Below are positions 28,801 to 39,269 of a stretch of 64,000 bases of DNA, in pieces (position 1 is the stretch's first letter; every line of letters starts with the position of its first letter). A model generated the notes under the pieces. The model worked only from the letters and a program-made list of their open reading frames with translations. It did not search any database and was not told the origin of the DNA. The DNA lies in NCBI RefSeq assembly GCF_002441695.1, contig NZ_JXJW01000009.1:1-64000 (forward strand). The letters are read 5' to 3'. The translations under genes and the position numbers were made by a program. The stretch is from Pseudolactococcus piscium. GTDB taxonomy: Bacteria > Bacillota > Bacilli > Lactobacillales > Streptococcaceae.

Positions 28801-28997
28801 GTTTCAAATGAAACAACAGGTTTGATCCCCATACCTAGTGCCAATGTCATGAACTGATGGGCTGCATGGAGATTATCGATATCCGAAATACCTAGTGTTT
28901 GATAGCCAAGTGCTTTGGCAGCTGTCAGATAATCTGCTAATTTCACGGTTGAGCCCATAAAACTGTAAACAGTCTTTGTATTCAATTGTGCGTACAT
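25875..28997 (-). CDS. dnaE: DNA polymerase III alpha subunit DnaE
   Basis: DnaE is the error-prone or primer-extending replicative polymerase that works beside PolC in low-GC Gram-positives. The protein has an N-terminal PHP domain (YSFMGSTVKLADYL, GISDIDNLHAAH), the catalytic PDIDIDMPD aspartates, a FRPGPSAFIPEF/YGFNRSHAFGYG palm-finger region, a helix-hairpin-helix part and an OB fold near the C-terminus. Length about 1040 is normal for short DnaE. The start MYAQLN is preferred over an upstream TTG because GAGGG lies at suitable distance and family members begin there. Confidence 0.96.
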   Translation of the reverse strand: MYAQLNTKTVYSFMGSTVKLADYLTAAKALGYQTLGISDIDNLHAAHQFMTLALGMGIKPVVSFETTCVIDSLPIQLSFIAKTSEGLSNLYRISSKKNFGFHTLSDIASHFSDVAIVVGSDYAVDNILKQLPKEDVYVGLLKPTVQEFSRPKIPFLSVKYLDPADANTLTILEHIKNGIKVDESLTVAHSESLHAASTVSELFDQKSLQNLDELVSSIHYQAMDGSLALPTFNQDMAAATELRQIATAFLEAEQKVTPTYLERLEHELTTIHEMGFDDYFLIVADVLRYARSENIYTGMGRGSALGSLVAYALQITGVDPVANSLLFERFLNPERASLPDIDIDMPDNKRADILAYVKNRYGSSHVAQIMTFSTFGMKQSFRDVAKVFGMTEIEISHVSSMIGRSDTLAQEYAKNNRLRAEIINDTRLQTVFNYAQKIEGMPRQKSVHASGVVLAAQDLTNYLPIAPGEMLPITQFEAHDVEAIGLIKFDFLSIKNLTYINDMRDLVKARYDKLININQIDLNDQQTLSLFREGQTLGIFQFENPQMMSFLRQLKPTEFSDVVAATSIFRPGPSAFIPEFIKRRHGDEVVIYPDSTISHILKPTYGIMIFQEQIMQVAQIFAGFSLGRADLLRRAISKKKGDEFELLRAEFISGSLKNGHSQDKASEIYELIERFANYGFNRSHAFGYGALAVQMAFFKAHYPDVFYEIMLRDSKRLALLNDARAVGFTLAPAYINRMPYYDKLSDGQIVVGMRAIKGLSRELALWILEHRPFSSLQAFIQKLPDNFQKVAIIQPLISIGAFDEFEPNRRKLVENLAKLVDFSAVFQTDLFATSASNLTFAYTEYEDYSPAEKYQMEFDLMGIAVTEHPLMAIAKQRQGNFTAISNLVANQKVTVLVELTHLKTHRTKAGATMAFLNVTDTQDVLDVTLFPEVYHHYLADISEGTFYLIMGKVSERNERLQLVADGLVKVEATDKKVWLAIADTSKNKRIAQILSEFPGNLPVVLYNETTKTTQLTTSYVNDTELLLKRLTGYVTKAVIR

Positions 28998-29106
28998 AGC
29001 CCACCCTCTCAATTTGTTAATTTTTTTTATTCACTAGATGATCATTATCAAGCTAACAAGTAACTCAAATAAACATGACAAGCTAAACAATCCATTTACA
29101 TTATTC

Positions 29107-29135
29107 TTGCAAAATTACTTTATTTCTATTATACT
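29107..29135 (+). promoter_or_regulatory. promoter of the DUF2929 gene
   Basis: TTGCAA, 17 bases, TATACT; the start codon follows about 85 bases later. Confidence 0.65.
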
Positions 29136-29222
29136 TTATTTTGAGAGAAGAAACATACTAGGAGATACCAAAACTGATAGTCTTTGCAGTTTGTTATCTC
29201 ATATTAGAAAGAAGATGCATTT

Positions 29223-29414
29223 ATGAAATTCTTAGTTCTCCTATTTTGGTCACTCATTCTAAGTGAAGTTGCTGGTTTTATCATCGCTAAGCTTAACGCT
29301 TCAGCACTTAACCCAAGCCTATCTGCTATTATTGCAGTTGCATTTGTCATTTTTATTTTCGTTTTTGACAAGGTTGCTATTTTACCAGATACCAAAGCTT
29401 ACAGCGCTAAATAA
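29223..29414 (+). CDS. DUF2929 small membrane protein
   Basis: The 63-residue protein has two hydrophobic helices and the DUF2929 (YjzD-like) pattern FWSLILSEVAGFI. The function is unknown. AGAAAGAAG precedes the ATG. It is divergent from dnaE and has its own terminator. Similar small genes lie beside dnaE in relatives, from memory. Confidence 0.75.
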   Translation: MKFLVLLFWSLILSEVAGFIIAKLNASALNPSLSAIIAVAFVIFIFVFDKVAILPDTKAYSAK

Positions 29415-29435
29415 ACCGATTGGTTTATTTTTTTT
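29409..29435 (+). terminator. terminator of the DUF2929 gene
   Basis: AAATAAACC, GATT, GGTTTATTT and a T run, overlapping the stop codon. Confidence 0.88.
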
Positions 29436-29529
29436 GCTTAAATTAAGGCTAACTCTAACTTATTTCGAACCTGACTGCCTTAGATAATGAGCTGTACTTG
29501 CTTGCAAAAGGTATCCTAAAAACGCTTAA

Positions 29530-29557
29530 TAAAAAAACATCAGATCTAGTCTGACAT
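29530..29557 (-). terminator. terminator of pyrG
   Basis: AATGTCAGA and TCTGATGTT form a stem on the minus strand, followed by T residues, just after the pyrG stop. Confidence 0.8.
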
Positions 29558-29569
29558 TTTTTTCTTATA

Positions 29570-31465
<1,896 letters not shown>

Positions 31466-31515
31466 AAAAGCTCCCACAAATGGGAGCTCCTGTCTGACCG
31501 CCTAAAGCGGTGCCC
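31466..31515 (-). promoter_or_regulatory. CTP-sensing attenuator of pyrG (reiterative GGGC start)
   Basis: The predicted transcript begins GGGCACCGC, followed by a terminator whose 5' arm is AGCTCCC and 3' arm GGGAGCT with a T run. In B. subtilis and L. lactis low CTP causes repeated G addition at a GGGC start, and the extra Gs pair with the pyrimidine-rich 5' arm of the terminator. All sequence elements for this are present. Confidence 0.82.
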
Positions 31516-31522
31516 GATAATT

Positions 31523-31551
31523 ATAATATCGTATTTTCGAAGATTTGTCAA
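31523..31551 (-). promoter_or_regulatory. promoter of pyrG
   Basis: TTGACA, exactly 17 bases, TATTAT, then seven bases to the GGGC start. Confidence 0.85.
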
Positions 31552-31749
31552 CTCAGTTTTTTTAAGAAAGCTCTATCGATTAACTATTTCACTTCATCAT
31601 GTTATTTTTATGTTATAATAGAATCATTAAAAACCTGACTAAAAATAACGCTTTGTACAGCTATTTTAAAAAATGACAACGCACATAACTTGTTGTTCGT
31701 GAATTAAGCAAAATGACTTAAACGCTTCATTTGATAAAGGGAGGCAAAG

Positions 31750-32190
31750 ATGAAACAAAAAAAAGCGATTGCGATGATACTCATTTCACTCATGTGTTTA
31801 TTCTTTTTAAGTGCCTGTCACCAAAAGGGGACGCCTATTATTTCGGCTGATAAACTTGATAAAGCTGTGATTCTGATTAAAGATGATCAAGGTAAAGAGC
31901 GAACTTGGGAGGCATCCGATCCAAGTTTTTTAAAGGCACTATTAGGTAATTTAAACCTTGTATTTGGTAAGGATGATAAAAGCGCGCAACGTTTTGATAC
32001 GCCGTTGACAGCAAAGGAAAAAGCATTCACCTATCAAATTATCTTTTATCAATCAGATAAGGTCGTACAAACCATCCATATGTCACAAACCAAGGACATC
32101 ACTGTAGATAAAAAACAGTTTACTGTTAAGGGAACTGATAGACAAGCACTGGATAGTTTAAAACAACATGTATTAGTCGTCGCTAAATAG
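31750..32190 (+). CDS. putative lipoprotein, function unknown
   Basis: The 146-residue product starts with a basic stretch and hydrophobic segment ending in the lipobox LSAC (Cys near residue 23), so it should be lipid-anchored outside the membrane. The mature part is a short Lys/Asp-rich domain with no motif I recognise. GGGAGG precedes the ATG. An extended -10 (TGTTATAAT) lies about 130 bases upstream. It is divergent from pyrG and shares a bidirectional terminator with the convergent Eis-like gene. Confidence 0.75.
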   Translation: MKQKKAIAMILISLMCLFFLSACHQKGTPIISADKLDKAVILIKDDQGKERTWEASDPSFLKALLGNLNLVFGKDDKSAQRFDTPLTAKEKAFTYQIIFYQSDKVVQTIHMSQTKDITVDKKQFTVKGTDRQALDSLKQHVLVVAK

Positions 32191-32241
32191 CTGCGTTACT
32201 GACTAAAAATAAGCAGTTTTAACTGGGAAGTGTTAAGCGAT

Positions 32242-32279
32242 AAAAAAGAGAGCATGTGTTAAAACACGCTCTCTTTTTT
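32242..32279. terminator. bidirectional terminator between the lipoprotein and Eis-like genes
   Basis: AAAAAAGAGAGC pairs with GCTCTCTTTTTT, with an inner GTGTT/AACAC stem; T runs on both strands serve both convergent genes. Confidence 0.9.
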
Positions 32280-32301
32280 ACTAATATGAGTTAGGTCCAG
32301 T

Positions 32302-33288
32302 TTAAAAATAGTCACGTAGTATGACATCACGCATGACATAGATAGTAAACTCACTGATCGTCATCTCGACTGCTTCCCCTTCACCAAAAACGAGATTATT
32401 TTCTGGTAATAGTGCGTCCGTAATCGTAAACTGCTTAGCTTCAGTCATCGGGAAGCGTTCTAAAAACGCGGACAAGTTAACGATACGCGCCATCATATCC
32501 GGTAATAGGCTGATTTTGGCACGACTCGGCTCTTGCATATCTTGCTCTAACAAGGTATTATCTGGTGCTGTATACTTAACTTTTTCAAAAGCACCAGCAT
32601 GACTTGAGACAAAGCGATATACCGTATCTTTGGCTTGCTCATTCAAGTAGATCATCTCATGAATAATAAAATCCATCCCACTAAAGTCATAAATCAGATA
32701 GCCTTTTGGAAGCTCTTCTTCATAGAAAACAGCAAAATGGGGTTGTTTTTTAAAAGAAAAATAATAATCCCACTCAAATTCACCACGATAGAGGCTGCCG
32801 TTATTATCAGCTAGCTGATGAATGATTGCCAAGTCTGCTTTCGCCTGTGTAAATGATAAGCGTTTAGCAAGCAAGTCTGTCTGTTTACCTTTAGGAAAAT
32901 CAGTCGCAGCAATCTCATATTGTTTTTGATTGAAGAGATACTGGTAGCCAAATTGACCATAAAAACCATAGGAAAATGGGGCTAAGTAGGAGAAAATCGT
33001 CTTATTTTTATAGTTCTCTTGTAAACTCTCAGTTATGAGCTTACTTGCGCCACCATTTCCTCTATATTCAGGGTAACTGGCCACATAGCCGATACCTGAC
33101 ATGGGGACAACTTGTCCCTGAAAATAGACATTGAAATGCGTGTCAACAACCATACTGGTTAGTTGCCCATCTTGTTCATAGGTATGCAATGTTGACTGAC
33201 TCAGCAACTTATAAAAAGCTTCATCACCACCAGTCGGCTGTTTATGAAAGGCATATTTAGCTAAATCTAGACAGGCTTTTTCTATCAT
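32302..33288 (-). CDS. Eis-like GNAT N-acetyltransferase
   Basis: The protein has an N-terminal GNAT domain with acetyl-CoA loop [10 protein letters not shown], then [14 protein letters not shown], a pattern specific to Eis-type enzymes, and a C-terminal SCP2-like part. The last residue is Phe; in mycobacterial Eis the C-terminal Phe carboxylate is the general base, so this end is consistent. At 328 residues it is shorter than the roughly 400 of mycobacterial Eis. Natural substrate (aminoglycoside, protein lysine or other amine) is unknown. Its start overlaps the YwlG stop by four bases. Confidence 0.85.
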   Translation of the reverse strand: MIEKACLDLAKYAFHKQPTGGDEAFYKLLSQSTLHTYEQDGQLTSMVVDTHFNVYFQGQVVPMSGIGYVASYPEYRGNGGASKLITESLQENYKNKTIFSYLAPFSYGFYGQFGYQYLFNQKQYEIAATDFPKGKQTDLLAKRLSFTQAKADLAIIHQLADNNGSLYRGEFEWDYYFSFKKQPHFAVFYEEELPKGYLIYDFSGMDFIIHEMIYLNEQAKDTVYRFVSSHAGAFEKVKYTAPDNTLLEQDMQEPSRAKISLLPDMMARIVNLSAFLERFPMTEAKQFTITDALLPENNLVFGEGEAVEMTISEFTIYVMRDVILRDYF

Positions 33289-33857
33289 TTTTGCTCCTCA
33301 CGAAAGACATCCGTTGCTTGATAACTAGCACGAGGCCCACCGATAAGTTTAGGTCGGCTTTTTAGCGCGGTCACGTGGGCACCACCTAGTTCACGCAGGG
33401 TTGGTCTAAAGGGAATTTGGACATGCTTAATATGCATGCCGATAGCTGTATCACCTATATCAAGACCAGCCTGTGCTGTGATATGCTCAACTTCAACAGG
33501 GTCCTGAAATAAATCATAAGCAGCGACTTGCCCGCTACCACCAGCATGGAGTTGCGGGATAACAGATACAATCTCTAGCCCCCTAACCTCAGCCAGTTCT
33601 CGCTCAACGAGTAATGCCCGATTCAGATGTTCACAGCCCTGTACGGCCAAGTATGCGCCGATTTCACTCACTTTATCATAAATGACTTTAACGATGACCT
33701 GACCAATTTCAGCCGATGACTTATGGCCAATCACCCCGCCATTGACCTCGCTTGAAGACAAGCCAAGGACAAAAATCTGGCCTTTTTTTACTGCGGCCTG
33801 TTGCAAGACATCATCAATCAATTGTGCTGTCTGATACTTAAGTTCTGCTAACTCCAT
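33285..33857 (-). CDS. YwlG-like UPF0340/TIGR01440 family protein
   Basis: The 190-residue soluble protein has the family pattern [32 protein letters not shown] and [17 protein letters not shown]. The biochemical role is unknown. GTGAGGA precedes the ATG. It is coupled by an ATGA overlap to the Eis-like gene. In other Gram-positives ywlG lies near glyA and ywlC; here it is about 17 kb away, so the order has been rearranged. Confidence 0.88.
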   Translation of the reverse strand: MELAELKYQTAQLIDDVLQQAAVKKGQIFVLGLSSSEVNGGVIGHKSSAEIGQVIVKVIYDKVSEIGAYLAVQGCEHLNRALLVERELAEVRGLEIVSVIPQLHAGGSGQVAAYDLFQDPVEVEHITAQAGLDIGDTAIGMHIKHVQIPFRPTLRELGGAHVTALKSRPKLIGGPRASYQATDVFREEQK

Positions 33858-33910
33858 TTTTTATCCTCACTTATCCTAAAATTATCTCATAATATGGGAT
33901 AATCAGCAAC

Positions 33911-34372
33911 TTATTTTACCCTTGATAGGCTGCGTTCAAGCGTTATGCCAACAACGACACCGAAGATAGCTTGAATGATATTACCTGGCATGTCCGCAAG
34001 CGCTGCACCTAAGCCATAAAATAGCCAAGAGATTAAGAAATAGCCTCCTACCATCACGACACAAGATAGTACTAGAAAAAGTGTTTTAGCACCCTTGAGT
34101 CCCGCAACATAGCCTTGTCCAGCATGAATCAGTAGACTAAAAAATGCCCACTGCGGATAACCTGACAAGATATCAAATAAAAGGCCTGTAATACCACCAA
34201 CCACTGCTCCCTCAGCTTTACCAAACCGTAAAGCAGTTAAAATAATCCCTGCATCAAGTACCGTCACAACCCCTTTTGTTAGCGGCATTGGTATTTTAAG
34301 AAACAAAGAAATTGCAAGTGTTAAGGCTGAAATAATGGCAAGTGGGGCTATTTTTTTAGTCGTTAATGTCAT
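33911..34372 (-). CDS. ECF transporter substrate-binding (S) component, probably for a B6-type vitamin
   Basis: The product is an integral membrane protein with about five helices typical of S components, including the SLFLKIP, AEGAVVGGITGLLFDILSG and WLFYGLGAALADMPGN segments. It captures a vitamin and pairs with a shared energising EcfAAT module encoded elsewhere. The start at MTLTTKK is chosen because GGAG lies eight bases upstream inside the kinase gene. Overlap with a pyridoxine/HMP kinase gene suggests pyridoxine or hydroxymethylpyrimidine as substrate (PdxU2-like); this is inference from context. Confidence 0.8.
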   Translation of the reverse strand: MTLTTKKIAPLAIISALTLAISLFLKIPMPLTKGVVTVLDAGIILTALRFGKAEGAVVGGITGLLFDILSGYPQWAFFSLLIHAGQGYVAGLKGAKTLFLVLSCVVMVGGYFLISWLFYGLGAALADMPGNIIQAIFGVVVGITLERSLSRVK

Positions 34373-35135
34373 GTTGAAATACTCCATATTCGTTTGAGCT
34401 AAGAATGGCTTGGTAGGTAAAGGCTTTGCTTTGTTCAATCGCCGCTACCATCGGTGTGCTAATAGCAAGGTTACTGGCGATAGCAGAGGCAAAAGTACAC
34501 CCTGCACCATTATTATTATTTGAGACAAGTGGCTTCACAAATGTCTTAACTACCTGACCATCATAATATAAATCACGTGCAAGACTTTGGTCCATCCGAT
34601 TACCACCCTTAATAATCGTATGTTTACTGCCTAACTGATATAAATACTTTGCTGCTGTCACCATATCAGCGGGGGTAGTAATAGACATTCCCGTCAATAT
34701 AGCAGCTTCTTTCAAATTAGGCGTGATCACTGTGACATAGGGTAGAAAGGCAAGTAATGTCGCCTTCATTTTAGTTATTTCATGATCAGCGTTCTCTTTA
34801 AAAACTAGAACAGGATCCAAAATAATCGGTATCTCTTGATGCTGTTTGATAAAAGCTAGCGTCAGCTCCGCAATCTCGACAGACGGTAGCAAGCCGATTT
34901 TAATGGCATCAAATGTGATATCTACTAAACTGTCAAGCTGTTGTTGAAAGAGCGATAAGGCTGTTGCTGTAATCACAAACCCATCTCCATCTTGTGTCGT
35001 TGTGACAATCGACGTAATGGCGACAAACCCATAGATACCATACTGAGAATAAGTCGCTAAGTCTGCTTGAAAGCCACCTCCAGATAGGATATCCGATCCC
35101 GAAATGGCTAATACTTTAGGTAGTTTCTCTGTCAT
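34356..35135 (-). CDS. pyridoxine / hydroxymethylpyrimidine kinase (PdxK/ThiD family)
   Basis: The 259-residue ribokinase-fold enzyme shows AISGSDILSGGGFQADL at the N-terminus, DPVLVFKENADHE, TPNLKEAAILTG and the anion-hole segment NNGAGCTFASAIA with the catalytic Asp replaced by Gly-Ala-Gly-Cys, the pattern of the PdxK-like ThiD subgroup. It phosphorylates pyridoxine/pyridoxal or HMP. It overlaps truA by 20 bases and the S component by 17, forming a compact operon that links vitamin uptake and activation. I cannot decide between B6 and B1 precursors. Confidence 0.88.
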   Translation of the reverse strand: MTEKLPKVLAISGSDILSGGGFQADLATYSQYGIYGFVAITSIVTTTQDGDGFVITATALSLFQQQLDSLVDITFDAIKIGLLPSVEIAELTLAFIKQHQEIPIILDPVLVFKENADHEITKMKATLLAFLPYVTVITPNLKEAAILTGMSITTPADMVTAAKYLYQLGSKHTIIKGGNRMDQSLARDLYYDGQVVKTFVKPLVSNNNNGAGCTFASAIASNLAISTPMVAAIEQSKAFTYQAILSSNEYGVFQHDIND

Positions 35136-35877
35136 CTCTATAGTTGACCTCCATTAAACATAGGCCGTGTGCTGGCGCTGTTGGCCCAGCCAAATCACGA
35201 TTTTGAGCCGCTATAATCTCAGAAATCCTACTTGCGGGCCACTTGCCCAAACCAACCTTAATCAGCGTGCCAACCATGTTTCTAATCTGCTTATACAGAA
35301 AACCGTTTCCAGAAAAAGAGAGACTTAGTTCATCCTCACTAGTCTTTATGATCGTGACAGCCGTAATCGTTCTCACCTTATCTTCGACTGTCGCGCCAGA
35401 TGCTGTAAACCCTGTAAAATCGTGTGTCCCGACCAGTAAATCAGCAGCTGCTATCATCTCATCTAGAGCAACCAGTTTTGGCACATGAAAACTAGTCCGT
35501 CTTGTGAGTGGGTTTGGTGCACGAGAGGTCGTCAACTGATACTGATACCTCTTATTATGTGGATTAAAACGCGAATGAAAGGTATCGTCGACTGCTTCAA
35601 CTGCTAACACATTGATATCATCTGGTGACTGTGTATCCAAGGCAAACCGTAATTTTTCAGGATCACGCGCTGTTGCTAAGTCAAAATGCACGACTTGACC
35701 TAAAGCGTGTACGCCACTATCCGTCCGGCCAGATCCATGTATCTTAATGGCCTGTCCAGATGACAAGCGCGTTAAAACACGTTCAAGCTCTTCTTGAACC
35801 GTTCTCCCATTATCCTGTATTTGAAAGCCAGAAAAATCCGTCCCATCATATGCAATAATTGCTTTATATCGTCTCAT
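35116..35877 (-). CDS. truA: tRNA pseudouridine synthase A
   Basis: TruA makes pseudouridine at tRNA positions 38-40 in the anticodon arm. The 253-residue protein has AYDGTDFSGFQIQ at the start, the catalytic aspartate in GSGRTDSGVHALGQVVHFD, and FLYKQIRNMVGTLI. Length is standard. It heads the truA-kinase-S component operon, a gene order seen in streptococci. Its TATAAT lies six bases before the ATG, so the mRNA is probably leaderless. Confidence 0.96.
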   Translation of the reverse strand: MRRYKAIIAYDGTDFSGFQIQDNGRTVQEELERVLTRLSSGQAIKIHGSGRTDSGVHALGQVVHFDLATARDPEKLRFALDTQSPDDINVLAVEAVDDTFHSRFNPHNKRYQYQLTTSRAPNPLTRRTSFHVPKLVALDEMIAAADLLVGTHDFTGFTASGATVEDKVRTITAVTIIKTSEDELSLSFSGNGFLYKQIRNMVGTLIKVGLGKWPASRISEIIAAQNRDLAGPTAPAHGLCLMEVNYRDDRETT

Positions 35878-35892
35878 GTCAATATTATATCA
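35878..35892 (-). promoter_or_regulatory. extended -10 promoter directly abutting truA
   Basis: TGA-TATAAT is separated by only six bases from the ATG; no Shine-Dalgarno sequence fits. Confidence 0.6.
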
Positions 35893-35953
35893 TTTTCACC
35901 ACACAATGAAACAGCCAATTGGATTGCATTGACCTCATCCAATTTGACCATAT

Positions 35954-35980
35954 AAAAAAAGACCTTCTCAAGTCTTTTTT
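35954..35980 (-). terminator. terminator of the ABC transporter gene
   Basis: AAAAGAC pairs with GTCTTTT (with flanking A/T extension), followed by a T run on the minus strand. Confidence 0.8.
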
Positions 35981-35987
35981 CATACAA

Positions 35988-37982
35988 TTAATCATTTGAT
36001 AAAGCTTCAATCGGATTGAGGTTGGCTGCTTTTCCAGCAGGCATCAAGCTAGCAAACAAGGCGATAACAATCGCAATGATCACACTACCGATGATGGCAC
36101 CAGCAGATACTTGAATAATATGGAATTTATCAAGTAAATTGCTGACTGCTGAATTGACAACTGTTTGACCGATTAGTGCGACAATAATACCCAGCACTGC
36201 TGATGCAAGACCTAAGATAATCGTCTCAATCACAAACAACCAACGGATGTCACCTTTACGGGCACCTAAAGCACGAAGGATACCGATTTCTTTGGTTCTT
36301 TCAGCTACTGACATATAAGTTGTTGCAATGATCATCATCAAACTAACGAGAAGTGAGATACCCGCAATCATAGCAAGGACAATCGTCACAATAGACGTGA
36401 TGTCATTAATTGGTTTTAGTACTGCACCAAGTGAGAAGGTAACAAAATCTTTCTTACCATCTGTTTTAAGTGCTTGTATTTTCTTCACAACAGCGTCAAC
36501 ATTATGGCTATCATCAACTGTTGGTACGATAAAGTTTGGTTGGCTAACGAGTCCATTTGCTTTAAATAAATCTTGGGTTGTTTTAAAATTCATGTTAAGC
36601 GAAACTGTACCAGGATTGCCTTTAACAACACCAGATACTTTGACAGTTTGAGTTAGTACTACCAATTTGCCATCTGAGCTGGTCATCTTATAAGTCAAAT
36701 CCATGGATTGACCGACAATTTTTTTCCAGTTTGTTTTATCCCACTTCTTAGCGATGGTATCTGGTATGACTACTTCATTGTTACCAGGTTTTTTACCAAC
36801 TAGAAGTGAGTTATCCGTATTAACATCTGTCCAAGTTTGGAGTTGCGTGAATGGTGTTTTAGTTGTCCCTACACTGGCCATTGCTTCAGTTGGGACAATC
36901 GTAAAGCCTTTTTCAACCTTCTTAACATGATCTAACTCTGAAACTTTTTTGGTCAAGCTATCAGAAATAGCTGTTTTTTCAGTATTAGCGACCAAGGATT
37001 GTTGACTTTCTGACATAGCTGCTTCATTCGTCTTTTTATTATCATCAGTAATCCGCTTCATGACAATCGGTACATTAGGATTCGCTAAATCTGTCACCAT
37101 CTTATTCATGTAGCCCTTGGCCCCATTTCCTAAGCCAAGGAAGAACATCACTGAGAATAGGCCGATTGCAACACCAATCATGATCATCAAGTTTTGTTTC
37201 CAATTGTTTAGAAAATGTTGTGAGGCAATTCTTGCCTTAGCGCCAAATGACAATGATTTTGTTTTAAACTCACGCGGTTTTTCAGTTGTGGCATATGAAG
37301 GCTTAATTCTTTCGTCTGAGGTAACTTGACCATCAGCTAGGTGCACAATCCGTGTCCCATAGTCAGCAACCTCTTGAGAGTGCGTCACCACAATGACTGT
37401 CTTACCGCTTTTAGCAATATCTGATAGGATACCAAGTACATCTTGCGTATTTTGTGAGTCAAGCGCACCTGTTGGCTCATCTGCAATAATGATATCTGGA
37501 TCATTTGCGAGTGCCCGTGCAATCGCAACACGTTGTTTTTGACCACCAGATAATTGATTTGGATTTTTCTTTTTATGCTCGAGTAGACCGACTTGTTTAA
37601 GCAGTTCTTCTGCTTTCTTCACTTGGGCCTTATGAGATAAATTCGTCATCTTCAAAGAAATCAGGACGTTATCTAAGACACTGAGGTAACTAACTAGATT
37701 AAAGGATTGAAAGATAAACCCAACAGTATCTCGTCGATATTCATCCATTGATTTTTCTTTTTTATCAGCTTGTTTGATGCCATTAACAATGACTTCACCT
37801 TCATACTTGCGATCTAGACCACCAATGATATTCATCAAGGTTGATTTCCCGCCACCAGATTCGCCGAGTATAGAGACAAAGTCCCCCTTATCAAAACTGA
37901 GTGCTAATCCTTTTAAAACTGGGAATTCTTCTTTTCCTAAAAAGTAAGACTTCTTGATGTTTTTTAATTCTAAAATTGACAT
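35988..37982 (-). CDS. MacB-like ABC transporter, fused ATPase and FtsX permease
   Basis: Residues 1-230 are an ABC ATPase with Walker A GESGGGKST, signature LSGGQKQR and Walker B IIIADEP. A linker leads to a membrane helix near 265, a large extracytoplasmic domain (about 290-530), and three C-terminal helices of the FtsX type with the ERTKEIGILRALGARKGDIRWLF coupling region. This matches MacB/LolCDE-type machines that work by mechanotransmission and export or extract peptides, toxins or lipids. No partner adaptor or two-component system is adjacent, so the substrate is unknown. Confidence 0.9.
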   Translation of the reverse strand: MSILELKNIKKSYFLGKEEFPVLKGLALSFDKGDFVSILGESGGGKSTLMNIIGGLDRKYEGEVIVNGIKQADKKEKSMDEYRRDTVGFIFQSFNLVSYLSVLDNVLISLKMTNLSHKAQVKKAEELLKQVGLLEHKKKNPNQLSGGQKQRVAIARALANDPDIIIADEPTGALDSQNTQDVLGILSDIAKSGKTVIVVTHSQEVADYGTRIVHLADGQVTSDERIKPSYATTEKPREFKTKSLSFGAKARIASQHFLNNWKQNLMIMIGVAIGLFSVMFFLGLGNGAKGYMNKMVTDLANPNVPIVMKRITDDNKKTNEAAMSESQQSLVANTEKTAISDSLTKKVSELDHVKKVEKGFTIVPTEAMASVGTTKTPFTQLQTWTDVNTDNSLLVGKKPGNNEVVIPDTIAKKWDKTNWKKIVGQSMDLTYKMTSSDGKLVVLTQTVKVSGVVKGNPGTVSLNMNFKTTQDLFKANGLVSQPNFIVPTVDDSHNVDAVVKKIQALKTDGKKDFVTFSLGAVLKPINDITSIVTIVLAMIAGISLLVSLMMIIATTYMSVAERTKEIGILRALGARKGDIRWLFVIETIILGLASAVLGIIVALIGQTVVNSAVSNLLDKFHIIQVSAGAIIGSVIIAIVIALFASLMPAGKAANLNPIEALSND

Positions 37983-38106
37983 GCGTAATCCCTTCTGTTT
38001 TCCCTAAAATTTATGTCTTAATTCATTGTAAGTTTTTTTCAGAAAATTTTCATGGGTCTAAAGTCTTATCTTTAACCATTCTTGTAACTAATCACTAACT
38101 GCCTCC

Positions 38107-38424
38107 CTAAACGAGTAAGCGTAGACCTGCCATGATGATGACACCAGTTACGACTGATAGCATTAACGATTTTCGAAAATAGCCAATTAAAAATGACGGA
38201 ACCATGGCTATAAACCTCATGACATCAAGTGTTGGCAAGCTATTCTGGTGTAAAACGAGCAACTCGGAAATCAGTAAACTTGTCATCATGGACAAAGATA
38301 AATAGGTTAAAAATCGGTTGAAAAAAGGGGGGAATTTGATGACCTTAGCTAGAGGAAAGGGCATGATTCTGGTTAACCAAGTGACGATCACGCCTAAACA
38401 TAATGTGATATAAAAATAGATCAT
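38107..38424 (-). CDS. azlD: AzlD-family branched-chain amino acid exporter subunit
   Basis: The 105-residue membrane protein has about four helices and the AzlD pattern TRIMPFPL and PPFFNRFLTYLSLSMMTSLL. With AzlC it exports branched-chain amino acids or analogues. Its ATG overlaps the azlC stop codon (ATGA), implying equimolar coupled synthesis. It is the last gene of the pair. Confidence 0.88.
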   Translation of the reverse strand: MIYFYITLCLGVIVTWLTRIMPFPLAKVIKFPPFFNRFLTYLSLSMMTSLLISELLVLHQNSLPTLDVMRFIAMVPSFLIGYFRKSLMLSVVTGVIIMAGLRLLV

Positions 38425-39149
38425 ACTCCCTCACCTACTCTCTTATTTTCTGGATTTGTCATGATTGCCCCAATCAGAGCACCTACAATCGTAGCGATTA
38501 GCACCGCGACATAACTCGACACGACAATACCTGCAAAAAAGTAAAGTAAGACCGCACTGATCACAACTGTTAGGACAACTGGCAATTTTTCATGCTTGAC
38601 CATAGAATCTAAGGTCAAGGCAAGTAACCCGATAAACATGGCAACGAGTGCATAGTCTATGCCATATTTTTCTGGATTTGGGATTAAGTTACCTAGTGCA
38701 GCAACAATGACTGTCGAGGCAATCCAGGTTAAATAACTCATCACATTAACCCCATGCATCCAAATAGGGGTTATAGTAGCTCTTTTGGCATGCTCAAGTG
38801 TTAACAAGCCAAATGACTCATCTGTGATTAAGGTACCCATCATCACACCCGACTTCAAGGATTGGTGAGGGAAAATTTGCGTTGCTGTTAAACTCTGTAA
38901 AAACATTCTGAAATTGACCAAAAAAATAGTTAAAACCATAACCGAAATTGGCGTATGGACTGCCATCATGGCAACGATAATAAACTGGGCTGCACCTGCA
39001 TATAAAAAAGTGGACATAAAAAAAACTTGCCAAATGCTATAGCCTTGTGCACTCGCAACGATACCGAATGCTGCCCCAATGCTAATATACCCTAAACTAA
39101 CTGGAATGGCTGATTTAATACCATCCATAAATGTGACTGTTTTGTTCAC
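38421..39149 (-). CDS. azlC: AzlC-family branched-chain amino acid exporter subunit
   Basis: The membrane protein has about seven helices and the AzlC signatures IPVSLGYISIGAAFGIVA, GAAQFIIVAMM, NFRMFLQSL and TDESFGLL. A GTG start is proposed because TTGGGAG lies eight bases upstream; a start up to five codons earlier is possible. Together with azlD it forms a two-gene export operon. Substrate (Leu, Ile, Val or azaleucine-like compounds) is by family. Confidence 0.9.
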   Translation of the reverse strand: MNKTVTFMDGIKSAIPVSLGYISIGAAFGIVASAQGYSIWQVFFMSTFLYAGAAQFIIVAMMAVHTPISVMVLTIFLVNFRMFLQSLTATQIFPHQSLKSGVMMGTLITDESFGLLTLEHAKRATITPIWMHGVNVMSYLTWIASTVIVAALGNLIPNPEKYGIDYALVAMFIGLLALTLDSMVKHEKLPVVLTVVISAVLLYFFAGIVVSSYVAVLIATIVGALIGAIMTNPENKRVGEGV

Positions 39150-39269
39150 CAAGCTAACTCCCAATCTAATCTATAGTAGTCTTATTATATCAGAAAAAAA
39201 TGCCTTCAGAAATTAATAGTTTTTTCTGAAAACACCTCACAATTGTCTGCCAAAGCACGACTTATCTTG

